Below, one piece after another: positions 12,325 to 24,060 of a stretch of 64,000 bases of DNA. Position 1 is the stretch's first letter; the number at the start of each line of letters is the position of its first letter. The stretch lies in NCBI GenBank assembly GCA_031308135.1, contig JAHLJT010009355.1, forward strand, positions 9,535,074-9,599,073, in the 5' to 3' direction. The DNA is from Acheta domesticus. Its lineage: Eukaryota > Arthropoda > Insecta > Orthoptera > Gryllidae. Position numbers and translations under genes: made by a program. The notes beneath the pieces are model-generated. The model did not search any database. It had not been told where the DNA came from and saw only the letters and a list, made by a program, of their open reading frames with translations.

Positions 12325-13099
12325 TATGAAGTTCAGTGAAATGAATTTTGTTTTCTTGGTACTTCAAAGTATGTTTATTGAGTCGACAGAATTCCATTTC
12401 CATCAGTCAACAGATTTACTTCGTGTAATCAGTCGTGCACGTATTCTCCACAATTGACATGCTAAAAAAATCAAAGTGGCGGGTTTCACAGAATGTCTGA
12501 AATGTTAAACGTAGAATTGTTATAAATATGCACTTTCCTTCATCTCTAAAAATCTTTTACTATGTTCTTTTAACGTTCATATTGTTCAAACATTATTTCC
12601 ACGGTCTCCACATTACATTCCATATGCATGTTATTTGCATAATAATTCCATTTATATTTCATCTCTCTAACAATTCTCCAACTTTGCTACCTAGCAATAT
12701 CTCATTCCACATGTTAGTTTTTTATCTCGTCAATCTCTGTATTTTATCTTATACGTGTTCAGCGTATTTCTAGTCGCGTGAATTTGTTTGAAATAACTGA
12801 AGGAATTTTTTGTCAGGTTCAACATTAAATTTCCTACACAAAACAAGATCACTTCTTTAGTTTGTAAAAAAATTCTTAGACTTACGGGCGATAAGAAATA
12901 TGAAAAGTGATATAACAAAGCTTTGCGTTCTTTGGTTTTGAGCCACCATTCTAACCAGGATTATTTCCTCAAAACGAAATCCCAAACTGGCTTCCTAGTG
13001 CGAAGAACAGACGTACGTACTGACAGCGTTAAATATCTCACCGGGGGGTTCGCAAGCAATAGCTCCGTGAGTAGACAGCGAGTACGTGAAACACTCCAT
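12325..13099. other. AT-rich intron
   Basis: C/T-rich stretch on + at about 12520-12770; no gene seen. Confidence 0.55.
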
Positions 13100-13460
13100 T
13101 CCATCGAGCGGCGTGGCTCCCGCACTTGAGCGGCGCCGCACAGTCATTCCGTCGCCGACGTTGGCAGGCGTGGGCGGCGTCGGGGGTGGTCCCGGCGCCC
13201 GCCCGCCCCCGCAGGTGGCAACAGTGCGCCCCTTGTGCGTCGGCTCTCCAGCGCATCCGGGATGTAAACGCCATGGAACAATTGCGCCCGCCGCCGCGAT
13301 AAATAAAAGCAGAGGAGCGGCCGCCGCCGCCGCCGCCGCCACGGGCGTCGAGTGCCTCGGGGAACCGGGGGTGAAGGTGTTTACGCAGCGCCCCGCCTGA
13401 GAGCGCTGCGGACGCCTCTATGGGGGTCGCGGGCGTGAGAAATCGGGACGCGACGAGAGG
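13100..13460. other. GC/CpG island 6
   Basis: CpG-rich with a (CCG)n tract. The 104-codon + frame is Pro/Ala/Gly-rich and unsupported. Confidence 0.65.
13318..13340 (+). repeat. (CCG)n tract
   Basis: About seven CCG units inside the GC island at 13100-13460, immediately after AATAAAAGCAGAGGAGCGGC. Confidence 0.9.
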
Positions 13461-13520
13461 GCGGGGGTTTTTGGTCGGGGAAATGTACTTGCCTGGATTC
13501 GTCGCAACGGAAAGTTAACT

Positions 13521-13763
13521 CTGTGGTCACGGCGTAAAAGTTCTTAAGTCAAAATTCTTAGTTTGGAGAAAACAAGGGTTAAGTTACTGAGCTAACGCTT
13601 TTTTCCTATACTGAACGCTATTTCCCACGCTTTTTTGTCATTAAGGAGGGCAACATTTGAATTCCGTTGTTTTACAAAAAATAAAATCTACTTATCTTGT
13701 AGTTTCAGTAGTTAAGCCAATTTTGCCAAAATTGACTTAAGAACTTTTACCCCGTGACCACAG
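13521..13763. mobile_element. Foldback element with about 37-bp terminal inverted repeats
   Basis: The left arm starts CTGTGGTCACGGCGTAAAAG and continues TTCTTAAGTCAAAATT. The right arm in reverse complement starts CTGTGGTCACGGGGTAAAAG and continues TTCTTAAGTCAATTTT. The arms differ at very few positions. The AT-rich interior of about 165 bp is non-coding. I could not settle the target duplication. It is not related to the TATA-flanked family. Confidence 0.75.
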
Positions 13764-14084
13764 AACATATGATTTTCAGTTTTCTTATTTAATGAAACAT
13801 AGGCTTTTTAAGATTGATGAAGGTGATCGACGATGATCGTAGGAAACTGTAGAAAATTTAAGAGAAGAGGAGAAATCGTAGATACAAATTCAGAATTGTA
13901 AAACTATCGGGTACAAAAGCACGTCAACGAGTCCAAAAGATGCTTCGGTCCTCAGCACTCAGTCAGAGTTAAGGTTTCAATATCATTTTGCAAGTATTTG
14001 TTGCTGATCGTTTTTTTGTTCATCTCCAACATTTTACAGGACAATTGACCAACGATGTCCATTCATTTCTTCAACTTGCCGCCG
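13764..14084. other. AT-rich intron
   Basis: Nothing recognised except acceptor-like CAACATTTTACAG at about 14040. Confidence 0.5.
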
Positions 14085-14745
14085 TCAGCTGCGCACTTGC
14101 ACCCCTTTGCACCCTCGCCCGCCGCCCTCGCCTGACCTCCCCGCGCCCTCCCGCCCTCTCGCCCTCTCGCCCTCCCGCCGCCTCCGCCGATGGAGCCAAC
14201 GATGAGATCATTGATCGCGCGGAGGCCGAGCCGCTGTCCAATTTCGTTCGTCCCGCGCCCGCAGCCGCTATGTCTTCTCTGAATGAACGGGAGGGGAAGC
14301 GGGAGGGGGGTCGGACCTTCTCCTCCACCCCGCCCCGCCCCTCTCCTCGCTCCCCGCCCCGCCCGCCCGGGCGGCGGCTTGGCCTCCGCGTCCGCGCGGG
14401 CCCCATTCTTTATTCCTTCATAAAAAGCCAGCAGGATTGTTTTTCTTCCTACGCTGAAGAAATGAAGCATTGTGGTCTATATTGGGTTTTGTTGCGCTGT
14501 GGGCGTCGGGCGAAGTGGAGGGAGTGGAGGGGAGTGGAGGGGCTGGAGGAGGTGTGGCGGCCACAAGAGGTTGCTTGGGTGGTCGCCGCATGCCTCTCCG
14601 CACCCGCCTCGCCCCGCGCCGCCCCCGCCCACCGCCTCCGCGCGGACCGCGGGGCACGGCTACCGACGGCACGCCCCTCCCGCCCCCCGACCCCCTTGCC
14701 CCCTCCCCCACCACCGCCTCCACGTCGCGCGCGGCGACGAGGCGG
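14085..14745. other. GC/CpG island 7
   Basis: CCCGCCCTCTCG repeats at 14130-14170, G-rich middle, C-rich end. The 261-codon frame spanning it is Pro/Ala/Arg-rich and overlaps equal frames on the other strand. Not coding. Confidence 0.68.
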
Positions 14746-15574
14746 CGCGTATTTCAACGCGTGTATTATTTAGTGGCCGAGAACCTCGTAATGGAGGAGA
14801 ATTATCTGAAGTGTCATTTCCCTCCGAGGTGACCTTCTTCGTGGGACTCAAAGATGGCGACGAGGCCTTTCTCGAGGTGGTTGGCACGCCTGAATGTCAC
14901 GTGGTATTTTGGGACAGTGGAAGTGACGGTTGGGCTATTTAGTATTGTAATGCAATGGAGGTATGCGAAAATCAGTGCGTAGGCAATGCTCTTTCGAATT
15001 GCGTAGTTTGGAACATTGATTCATTTTAAACCACCCAGGAGGTGGATTTTATTATTGTTAATTCTAATAGGCTTCGGTGAATTTCAGCTGATTCTTTAAA
15101 ATTTATGATGGCGTGTATTATTATGATGTAAATGATTGATTTAACAGTACTCAAAGATAAATAAAACAGGCGAAATATGCCTGAAACATTTTGCCAATTA
15201 GAAAACTCGTGTAATCAAGAATGGATTGATTTAAATTGTACATACATAAGTGGTACTATAAGTGACAAATTAATAGAACAATAAATGGTTAATACCGTCA
15301 AGTGGTACAAACTGTGGCTGACAGGCTACACAGCCATCTGCAAGAGATAATGATACAATAGGCTTCTAAGTGATACTTCATGGATTTAACTAAATTTCAA
15401 TTATAGGAAGATATGATCGTGGTATTGTATATGTTTTGGAGAGCCGATAGGGAGTTTCGTTGTTTCGTGAAGAGCTTCGAATTTAGTTGCATACCTTGGC
15501 ACGTACCATTTGACAGTAAAAAGTGAATAAAATGATTTGTGTTTGTGTGTGTGGTTTCTGCATCCATGTGATTC
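14746..15574. other. AT-rich intron
   Basis: Nothing recognised before the AG|GT site at 15599. Confidence 0.55.
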
Positions 15575-15606
15575 TCACGGTGTCGTTGCTCTGTTGCAGG
15601 TGAGTG
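15575..15606 (+). promoter_or_regulatory. Candidate recursive (zero-exon) splice site
   Basis: GTCGTTGCTCTGTTGCAG is joined directly to GTGAGTGGC: an acceptor ending at 15599 with a consensus-like donor starting at 15600. Such AG|GT ratchet points subdivide very long introns in Drosophila. The pyrimidine tract is interrupted by G, so this is only a candidate. Confidence 0.3.
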
Positions 15607-15870
15607 GCACGCGGCAGAGCCCCCCCCCCTCCCCGCCCCTGCGGCCTGGCGGGTGAGTCCAGCGGCGCCGTCGCTTTGTAATCAGACTCCTCGGGGCAGG
15701 CGCTCGCTTCGTTGCGCGGAATTAGCGGCGATGATCATCATCGTAAGAATCGGCCGCGTTAGCGTCGGCGCGTTCATCACCCGAGGCGGGCATCGGATCC
15801 TCGCGGGGCGGGTGAAGGGGTTAATGAAGCCGCGTCACTCGGCTGATGCGCGATGGGGGATTGGGATGCC
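15600..15870. other. GC island 8
   Basis: Moderately CpG-rich, starting exactly at the candidate ratchet site. The 135-codon frame at 15653-16060 loses composition bias downstream and has no domain. Confidence 0.5.
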
Positions 15871-16619
15871 CCACCTCGTTTTGAATGTGGGGGGAACTTC
15901 GCGGTGTAATTTTTTTACCTGGGTTACCTGGAATTTGGTGTATTCTCGGTATATAACTTTGATTGACAAAATAGTTATTCCTGGGATTTTCGATTGGGTG
16001 AAATTAGTTGTAAAATGTAATAATAGTGATGAAATTATTTATTATAAAATTTCCTTATAATTCTGTAGAATTCAAAAGTATGAAATATGAAGCATTAATT
16101 GATACAGTAGTGTAATATTGAACACATTGATCACAGAAACCTTTTGAAATTTTGTCAAGGCTTAAATTATTTTTTTCTTTAATATTGTAACTTTTTGAGT
16201 ATTCATGGATATCATTTTTTTATCTTGATAATTTCCTTCTCTGTGATTGCGTTCTGTGTAATAAGCTTTTACATACATCTTTTTTCTGCTTTTCTTCATT
16301 CCTCACGATTCCCTAACTTTGATACTTATTAATGCCCACAAGCCCTACCTTGAACGTTTTCCCTTCATTTACGTTTTACAAAAGCGGGGCTAATGGTATT
16401 AAATTTGGTATTATCAATCGTTTCTTGAACTAACAATGAGTTGAATTAAGATTTATTATACAATTTGTTGATAAAATACATACGTTATACACATGGCTCG
16501 CCGTTTTATAATTGTATGGGCTGGTACACTTTTTTAAAATTCATATCTGAGTATCTTCTTCGTACACAGTGCAGTATTAGTACGATTACCGCGAACTACC
16601 ACGACCCAAATGCTAAATA
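15871..16619. other. AT-rich intron
   Basis: Nothing recognised. Confidence 0.6.
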
Positions 16620-16947
16620 ATCCCCACCCCACCCGCCGCCACCGCCACCGCCGTCGTCCTGGGCGGCGGCGGAGGCGGGCTCGGGCCCTCGCAGTGACGC
16701 GGCGCCAGGAACAGCTGGTCGGCTTTGGCAGGTGCGTGACATATTTGAAGACCTGTCATTATGTCAGCAGTCGGAAACACCTGTAGCCCGTCCGTCAGCG
16801 CGACGAGCCGCCATCACTCACCCTATCGGACGCGGCGCGGCGCCACTGTCCAGTGGCGCGGGGGAGGGGGCAGGGGCGGCGGAGGGGCAGGCGCTGCCGC
16901 TGACACGCCTGATTTCCCCGCTTCCGGGCTCGCGGTCGCCGCTCGCG

Positions 16948-16978
<31 letters not shown>

Positions 16979-17130
16979 TCGCTCGCGGCGCGCCCCACAG
17001 GGAGGGGGAGGGGGGGATTTTCCCGAAATAAATCTCGCGACGCGTAGAGCGATGGGATTGAGAAGGTGGCCCAGGCGGCAGCGGCAGGCGCCCGGCCCGG
17101 CCCGGCCCGTTGGCGGAAGCGGTGTCAACG
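16620..17130. other. GC/CpG island 9
   Basis: Contains a 9-bp palindrome GCGCCACTG-TC-CAGTGGCGC (16840-16859), a (GCC)n tract and G-rich runs. Confidence 0.68.
16951..16980 (+). repeat. (GCC)n tract
   Basis: About ten uninterrupted GCC/CCG units inside the GC island at 16620-17130. Confidence 0.92.
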
Positions 17131-17929
17131 GCGTGTGCTTCCTATAAGACTCCGAACTCTGGCCGCGTGATCACAGAAGAGCTGTACGGGTTATGTGGCA
17201 AGTTTTCTCACCAGGAGATTTTCTCATTTCCTGGGAGATTGCCTGTAGTATTGGGTTCCGTTTTAATTATGTGTAAACGATTTTATAGAGGGAAGTGAAT
17301 TAATTTAATATTTCAATGTATATGTTATAAGGAAGAAATACATTAATCTTGGTCTTAATAATGTAATGTTGGTCTTTGGAAGAGGACTAAAAGCAATTTT
17401 TTTCAGATTTCAATAATCATTGTAAAAATAGTTTTTCTCGACAAAGGACTGGCAATGTAAGGGCGTTATTATTAAATTCGTGTACAGGAGAAATATTGTC
17501 ACTGTTTGTTCTTCCAACTCAATTTTTAGTTAGGTATAATTTGCATTAATATAACAATTAGATTTATCCAGCGTAATGAACATTTTTATTCCTCAATGAA
17601 AAATTCAAAGCACTATACTTCTTCTGCAGACATTACAAATCTACTGCTCTTTAATATGAGTCCGTGGATTCGTGGCTTAATAATGAGTACTCACTCAAGG
17701 GCCCGGATTCGATTTCCGAAATGGACAACGCGAGCTCTCTGCAGATATTTACGGGATTCTTCTTTTCCCTGTCGATCTACTCGTTAGATCGTCACTTATG
17801 GACCTAAATAATCTAAGCCGTTAAATGCGCTCCAAACCTTACTAAATTAAGTAAATAAGAAAAACCGTTTTACCCAATTTCGTATTTATTATTGCAAGAT
17901 CATTCCAAGGGAATGGAAGTGTGTGAGAG
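17131..17929. other. AT-rich intron
   Basis: Contains the possible SINE relic at 17640-17715; otherwise nothing. Confidence 0.55.
17640..17715 (+). repeat. Possible tRNA-derived SINE relic
   Basis: GTGGCTTAATAATGAG resembles an A box and GGATTCGATTTCC a B box at tRNA-like spacing, but no cloverleaf with intact stems can be drawn. Weak call. Confidence 0.25.
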
Positions 17930-18250
17930 CAGCGGCTTCGTCGCTCCCTCGCCGCCACGTATCGATGACGCGCGCACGCGCTAACTGGCCTTGCGGCCAG
18001 AGGTGGCGCTGCCGCGGGCGTTTAGCGCGGGCCCAGGCGTTGCGCGCGCCAATGGCGACCTGCGGCGCGGACGCTCCTATCAGCGCCCGGCGCCGCGCCG
18101 CGCCGTGTTGACAGGAGGTGTGGCGGCGGCGAGCGTCTTCGCCTACGCGGCAGGTGCCGCTATCGCGCCGGCGACGCGCGAGGAGGGGGAGGACGACAGT
18201 GTGCGCTTTTCCTGACACGTTCCACGCGACCCGGAACGTCGCGGCTTGCT
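17930..18250. other. GC/CpG island 10
   Basis: CpG-rich with GCGCGCCAATGG and GGCGCCGCGCCGCGCCG. No coding evidence. Confidence 0.63.
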
Positions 18251-19289
18251 TGCGGGATGTTCGCCTTTCGGTGGCCGGGGATAAAAATCCGGTGGCTTCG
18301 TGTGGAATTTGTGGTGGAGGAAGAGACGATTCGGGAAATGTGGCACTTTTACCCGTGCGTGTTTGCCCGAAGACGGTCAGCGACGTCCAGGTTTACTCGT
18401 TGGGCGTTGCAGCCTCGTTCTGCTCGGCCTTACGGACTCCCTAAAATGGTGAAGGGCTCTTGACATCCTACCCCATAGAGGACTGAAAGAAAAAAGGGCG
18501 TCAATGGATTTTGTTCGTGAATCGTGTAGATTCGCAGGGTTGTCTCATAGATTTTTGTATTTACTCGGCCGTGTAAAACGTTACGGATAAAACTTTTTTT
18601 CGTGGATGTGGATGTGTTTTTAATTTTTTTAAAAACTTTTTTCTCTCAGTCGGAGTACTTTCGTTTCTTCTTCTCTTGAAGTAATATTTTTTTGTCTGTC
18701 ATGACTATCATGTGAATCAATTCGATTGTGTGAGTATGAATAAATACCCTTTTCAAGTTAATTATTCAAACGGATCTCGAGTACACTTTCCTTTGTACTT
18801 ATGTGAATACAATTTGTAAAAATTCTTAACATCTGCAAAGAATCCTGAGATCCTATTGACAGTTAACCGACGGCAGCTCTAAAAAAATAGCAAACGCATT
18901 TTTAAAAATAGCTATGAGACGTAACCGTGACCGCGAAATTAAATCACCATGGTTGTCCGCAGTTTAGAAAGAGGAAGGTGGGACACAAGTACGTTGTTTC
19001 ATTTCTCTGGCGTTTGAATTGAATTGAATTACTTATTTTACGTGGCGAGACTCAGGCCATGAGGCCTGCTCTTCCGTCTGACCACGCAAATTTCGCTACG
19101 CTCCTTTCACCAACTAGCGGAGAAAGAAGGTATTTCATGGGTGACGAAACAGGCGATTTTGAATTTTGCTCAGAGGCTTCATTTAGGCTTAAGGATCTTT
19201 TACATGCAGTCAATCTACTAACATGGGACAGCCGGCTTTACTTCCCCTTCGAAGGAAGGCGTACGACGGATTTTTAAACCAAGCGCAAA
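18251..19289. other. AT-rich intron
   Basis: Mid-GC until about 18450, then AT-rich; nothing recognised. Confidence 0.55.
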
Positions 19290-19630
19290 GCGACGTACGG
19301 GAGGCGGTGGGCGGGCAAGGGGTGCGCGTTGGGAGGAGTGGGGAGAGGATGCGGTGTGCCTCCTTCCTCCAGCCTAGAATCTCCTCGGAGTGATTGTTCT
19401 CCTTGCATGTGGTCGGCGGCCGCGCCGGTGCCGTCGCCTGCTGCGCCGTGTTAATGTTGCCATTGTCGCTGCCTCTGAGTTATGGCGGCCGCGACTGTCC
19501 CATCCATCGTCGAGCTGTCTTCTGGACGGGTTCTTTCCTGTCATGACGACTCCCACTCCGACTCCGCCCGTTCCCCTCCTGTGTCACGTACGCGACCACT
19601 GCTGGACAGGAGGCCTCCACTCCACTCCTT
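19290..19630. other. GC island 11
   Basis: Moderate GC island followed directly by the 42-bp minisatellite. Confidence 0.55.
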
Positions 19631-19680
19631 TGCTGTGGTGTGACCATTTTTTTTTACTAGTTGCTCATTACATTCTTCAA

Positions 19681-19932
19681 AGCTGCCCCTTCTCTATCGT
19701 CTTCTTTGATTGTTTTCATCATAGCTGGTCCTTCTCTATCGCCTTCTTTGAGTGTTTTCTTCATAGCTGCCCCTTCTCTATCGCCTTCTTTGATTATTTT
19801 CTTCATAGCTTCCCCTTCTCTATCGCCTTCTTTGATTGTTTTTTTCATAGCCTGCCCCTTCTCTATCGCTTTCTTTGATTGTTTTCTTCATAGCTGGCCC
19901 TTCTCTATCGCCTTCTTTCATGTTTTCGAGTT
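19681..19932 (-). repeat. 42-bp minisatellite, six copies
   Basis: The AGCT-type start recurs at 19681, 19723, 19765, 19807 and 19849 at exact 42-bp spacing, then at 19892 after a 1-bp insertion. Each minus-strand unit translates to MKKTIKEGDREGAA-like 14-mers and the frame is broken only at the 43-bp unit. I find no start context, splice sites or family match, so I call it a repeat, not a gene. Confidence 0.9.
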
Positions 19933-20539
19933 TGATGATGATACGTTCCTGTTTGTCTTCTCTTTGCCTTCGTCCTTTTTCCTCCACCTTGTCCTCCTCC
20001 AACTGCTCCTCTTCCATTTCTTCTGATTCTTTTCCCGCTTAATCACATAGTAGATAATAGAAGTCCACGTATCATCTTGTGGTTCAGGATCCTGTGACAT
20101 GAATCCACCACCAACCGCTAGAGGGATTTCAGATTGAGTGACGTGGCAGTACGGTTTCTCGGAGTAGGCTGTCATCACCAACGTTCGGATCAGACGCGAA
20201 GAACACTGAATATCTGAATTTGTATTCATTCACCTCCTACCATTTCACTCGACATTCTCGATGATATTTTAAGCCAGAGTTTTATTTTGAGTAATAAATT
20301 AGTGCTCCATAGCTTCAATCCTCGATATCAAGTCTCCTCTCACCAATACGTACTCTTCGACTTCGTCCAGTGGCGTATCTACGGTATGGCAGACATGGCA
20401 CGTGCCATGGGCGTCACACACAGCGGCGCTATTTAGAGTATACCCGCTAAAAGAAACAACAACACCCCTAATTTGAAGTATCCTGACGGGGGCGCAAATT
20501 CTATGCTTGCCATGGGCGCTTGAATACCTCGATACGTCT
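19933..20539. other. Mid/AT-rich intron
   Basis: Contains the possible transposon fragment at 20369. The minus frames here (19918-20229, 20299-20640) lack recognisable domains. Confidence 0.45.
20369..20530 (+). mobile_element. Possible DNA-transposon fragment
   Basis: It begins CAGTGGCGTATCTACGG, similar to hAT-like inverted repeat starts, followed by ATGGCACGTGCCAT (a palindrome). GCCATGGGCG is repeated about 106 bp later. The opposite terminus is not visible. Low confidence. Confidence 0.3.
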
Positions 20540-20835
20540 CTGACTTCGCCCCGTCGGCCACAAGCGAAACGAGAGGCACAAATTGGCCATGCGGCGCCAC
20601 CGCGGTCTTCTCGTTCGTCTTTTTCTTTCCGAAACCGCACATCCCGGCTTCGCCTTGCGGTGTTTACAGCGCGCGCGTCCGGGAAATGGTCCGGGCAGCT
20701 TCCGCGATCGCCCGCGGCCGCCGCGCCGCGTCGGTTCCGGGCTTCCGGGCGTCGCGACGCCCATGCCGCCGGCGGCGGCGGCGGCGGGCCCGCCTTCCAA
20801 CACCGTCGCCTCGCCGGATATCAGCGAGAGTTGCG
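20540..20835. other. GC/CpG island 12
   Basis: CpG-rich with a (GGC)n run at about 20767-20785. TACGTATACGTAATCGTTTC follows just outside (20895-20925) with an imperfect repeat CGTTTCAAACGGTATACG / CGTTTCATACGGTATAAA. Confidence 0.6.
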
Positions 20836-21379
20836 ACGAATGCTGCACGGAATGGAATATCATTTTGGAGAAAATTTATCGGAATCGTTTCAAACGGTAT
20901 ACGTATACGTAATCGTTTCATACGGTATAAATACGCTAAAAAAATGTATTTAATTTTTAAACTGTGACGTAAAGGATACTGTCACTTTTGTTTTGTTAAA
21001 ATGCTATATTTTGACACACTTGTTCCCGTTTCACCGCTCTTTCTGGAGAGTTTGGCAGAGATGTCAAAAATACATTGCTAACTAAGTTACATGCAGTCAA
21101 AACAGCTTCATGCCCACTTTCATTTAAGGGACAAGACGTCTTAAAACCTTCCTTCTGTAAATGTGGCTTTGCGCTCCTTATCTCAGAGATACGTTCGCAT
21201 GTTTGTAGAATAAATATGCACTTGTTTCTAAAAATTATATTTTACTTCTATAATATGACATCGCGAATGAGAAGTCTGACATTTAAAAGGAGGGCTGACT
21301 TGCGAAGTATGTTTTGATATTTTTTCGTCCGGTATGGTTTCTATTACCAAGAGGTGGACTCCACAGAAACGACCACCAA
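20836..21379. other. AT-rich intron
   Basis: Apart from the ACGGTATA repeat noted with island 12, nothing recognised. Confidence 0.55.
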
Positions 21380-22140
21380 CGAAAGTAAGGCTTCGTCCAG
21401 GTGGCAGCCTACCGGAGCAACTACTCCGGGGAGAGGGGCAGGCATCGGCAGCTGCCCCACCGCATGACAATTAGAACCCCACTCCTCCCCAACCAGCAGC
21501 CTCCGCCCTTCCTTCTCCGTTTGCCAACCCTTCCGCACCGCCGCGTGACTTCGGAAAGCCCGATAATATATTTATATTAATCGAGGTACGCGTCCCGCCC
21601 TCGGAGAATAGAACTCGGCTAAGACCCCTGCCCCCACCCCCACCCCGCCTCCGCCCACGCCCACGCCCCCGTCCCCGCTGCCGCTCCTCGTCTGTTCAGC
21701 AGGCAGCCTCGAAACAACGCGAAAGAATCCGGAGGTCGGCTCACCGCGGGGCGAGGCCGTGGAAAAAGAGAGGAGGATCGGGGATGAATACCAGAAGGCC
21801 AAGATTGCGGCGGCGGGCTGTCGAAGGCGCGGGGGCGAGGCGGGGCGGGGCGGCCCTGCAGGGGTCGGTTCTCTTGGAGGGGGAGGAAGAACCGGAAGAA
21901 GCCTTCACACTTCCCCTCCTGCTCGCCTCCGCCCTTTTCCTTCATCTCGTTTGACTTCCCTTTCCGGTCTAAGCGACATATTTCTCTTTAATCTCGCCTC
22001 GCGCTTATTTGAGAATTTAATAATGAGCGAGCGGGAGGAAAAGGCGTCGTAGGTAGGTAATCGCGGGGGAGGAGAGGAAGGACCCGGCGTCGCCAGGTCG
22101 CGCTGCGAGCGTTGAGGCTTATTATAATGCGCGATCGCGG
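21380..22140. other. GC island 13a
   Basis: C-rich (CCCCCACCCC at 21629) passing into G-rich sequence at 21830-21890, then mid-GC. No coding evidence. Confidence 0.6.
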
Positions 22141-22329
22141 CGCACAAAGCCAATCCGCGCGTTTTTGTTTTCGGGTTTTGTTTTCTACTTATTGAAGTCT
22201 TCCCACTCGCTTCATGGCGCACAAAAACGGCTGATAGCATGCAAATCGCCTTTACACATCTCGGGAGGCGCACAATACTTTTCATTCGGAGAGACGGCGA
22301 CGTCTGTTATGTTTGCTTGTTTGTTTGTT
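22141..22329. other. Short AT-richer gap between islands
   Basis: Holds the octamer at 22239 and an acceptor-like TTTGTTTGTTTTCTAG ending at 22335. Confidence 0.45.
22239..22246 (+). promoter_or_regulatory. POU octamer
   Basis: ATGCAAAT, paired with an inverted octamer at 22598-22605 on the far side of the GC island between them. Confidence 0.3.
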
Positions 22330-22830
22330 TTCTAGGACAGGCGGGGAGGGGGGAGGGGGAGGGAGGTCAATCGAACGCCGTAGGACTGCGGGGGCGCGAG
22401 GTCGCCAGCGCCGCGCGAAGGGAAGGAAGGGAAGGGCGGGACAAAGGTGCTCAGAGGGCACGCGGGGGCCATTGTGGCAGCCCCGGCCCTTTGCGACGGG
22501 TGATCGACGTGTGAAAACGCCGGCGCGAGAGGCGGAGCGCGAAAGTCGGTGGCGGCGGCGGCGGCGGCGGCAGCTGCTCTTGGACGGGAAACGCCTCATT
22601 TGCATCTCCTGCGCGCGGGTGGCGGGGAGGGCACGGGAGGGCACGCGCACGCGACACTTGTCGGCTCGTTAAGGGGCACGGGGCACGGGTGGCACGCGAC
22701 GTCACGCGCGTGCACGGCGCACGGCCGCGGAGGGCCTCTGTCTTGGCCCCTCGCCGCGCAGCTGCCGCCGGCGACCCCGCGGTGCCGCTCGGTCCGCCCT
22801 TTAATTCGTCTCTCAGACCTCGCGTCTCGC
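22330..22830. other. GC/CpG island 13b
   Basis: (GGC)n run at 22548-22572, inverted octamer at 22598, and GGGCACGGGGCACGGGTGGC repeats at 22673-22695. Frames on both strands are compositional. Confidence 0.65.
22598..22605 (-). promoter_or_regulatory. POU octamer (inverted)
   Basis: ATTTGCAT on +, i.e. ATGCAAAT on -, about 360 bp from the octamer at 22239. Confidence 0.3.
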
Positions 22831-23214
22831 GTCTCAAAACACGCAGTGTTCCCGGAGACGACACTTTACTACTTCCATTATATATTAATACGCTAATTTC
22901 TTGTATTTGGCGACAAATGGTACGTTAAATAGGGTCACTGAAAGTTTGTCGCGTATTCACGATTGTAATATATATTTTCTTACATTTATGTACTGCATCG
23001 TTGAATTAAGAATATGAAGTGAGCCCAGAATGAGAGTTCAGAGCAAACTAACTCTAAGCTCCTTTACTACGTGCTGTTGTTCTTTATATCTAGGCTTCGT
23101 CAAACACAATTAAGATCAATAAACAATATTATTTTAATATTTTAAAAAAAATATACATTTAAAATTTCAAGCGAAGGATTTGTGATATGCTGGAGCAGTA
23201 GAGGAGCTGTGACG
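22831..23214. other. AT-rich intron
   Basis: Nothing recognised. Confidence 0.58.
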
Positions 23215-24060
23215 GTGGACGGCTGCAGAAGCATGGTGCGTGAGCGTGTGCGTGATCGCCGCGGGGCTTCCCCGGCGTGCTTCCTTCGGCGGCGCCGCAG
23301 AGGGCTCTTCGTCCGTCAGCGCAGAAATAAAACGGCGCCGTCACCGGACAGGCCGCCGCACCGCTCCACACCGCCACCATTCTAATAATATGGATCCGTA
23401 AATCTTTCTTCCGAACCGCGAATTCCCTTTGGCGGATAACCCAGAATACGCGTTGGGTTACCGCTGTTCTTTGACGCGCTTGAAGATATCTTTAGTCCTT
23501 TCGGTTTTCATTCATCATAAAAAGTACGTTATTATTTTCATTATCAAGTTCAATGTTGTTCGGTTGTTGTTTTTTCGCCGGTTACATTTTACAATAGAAA
23601 CGATGTTTACTGAGGATGCTTCTGGGTGTTTTGTGTGGCAGTAAATCAATCGTCGGTGTGTGGGGCAATGGATGCCCACACAAGTGTCCCGAAGGCGAGA
23701 GAAATAAAACGGCGGGGAAGCGGAGTTTGTCGCCTGCAGCCGCAAGGGGCGCTCGCGTTTACGGGTGCCCGCGGGCGGCGGCGGAAGTGCAGTAGTATCG
23801 CGCAGCGAGCGAAAGCCGTTAATAGTGGCGCGCGCGTCGTTCATTCACTGTTTGACGCCCTCGCGTCGCTCCTCCCGCACGTCGTTGGCGCTGCTCGCGA
23901 TGCGGACGTGTTCTCGCTCGAACGCTCGTTCCCGCCTGTCCGGGCGATGTCGCGTCGTAAAGAGTTTGGGCGAAGTTTCAGGCCTATAGTGCCCCGGTGT
24001 ACCTCAAGGTTCAGTGCCATTGCACCTTTTTGTCCTCTGTATTTAGTCGGGTCAGCCGGC
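23215..24060. other. Two moderate GC islands (23215-23380, 23680-24000)
   Basis: Short CpG-rich blocks separated by AT-rich DNA. No gene. Confidence 0.55.

Noticed and set aside
13988..14773. 261-codon open frame on +
   Set aside because: Spans a CpG island; Pro/Ala/Arg-rich, mirrored on the minus strand.
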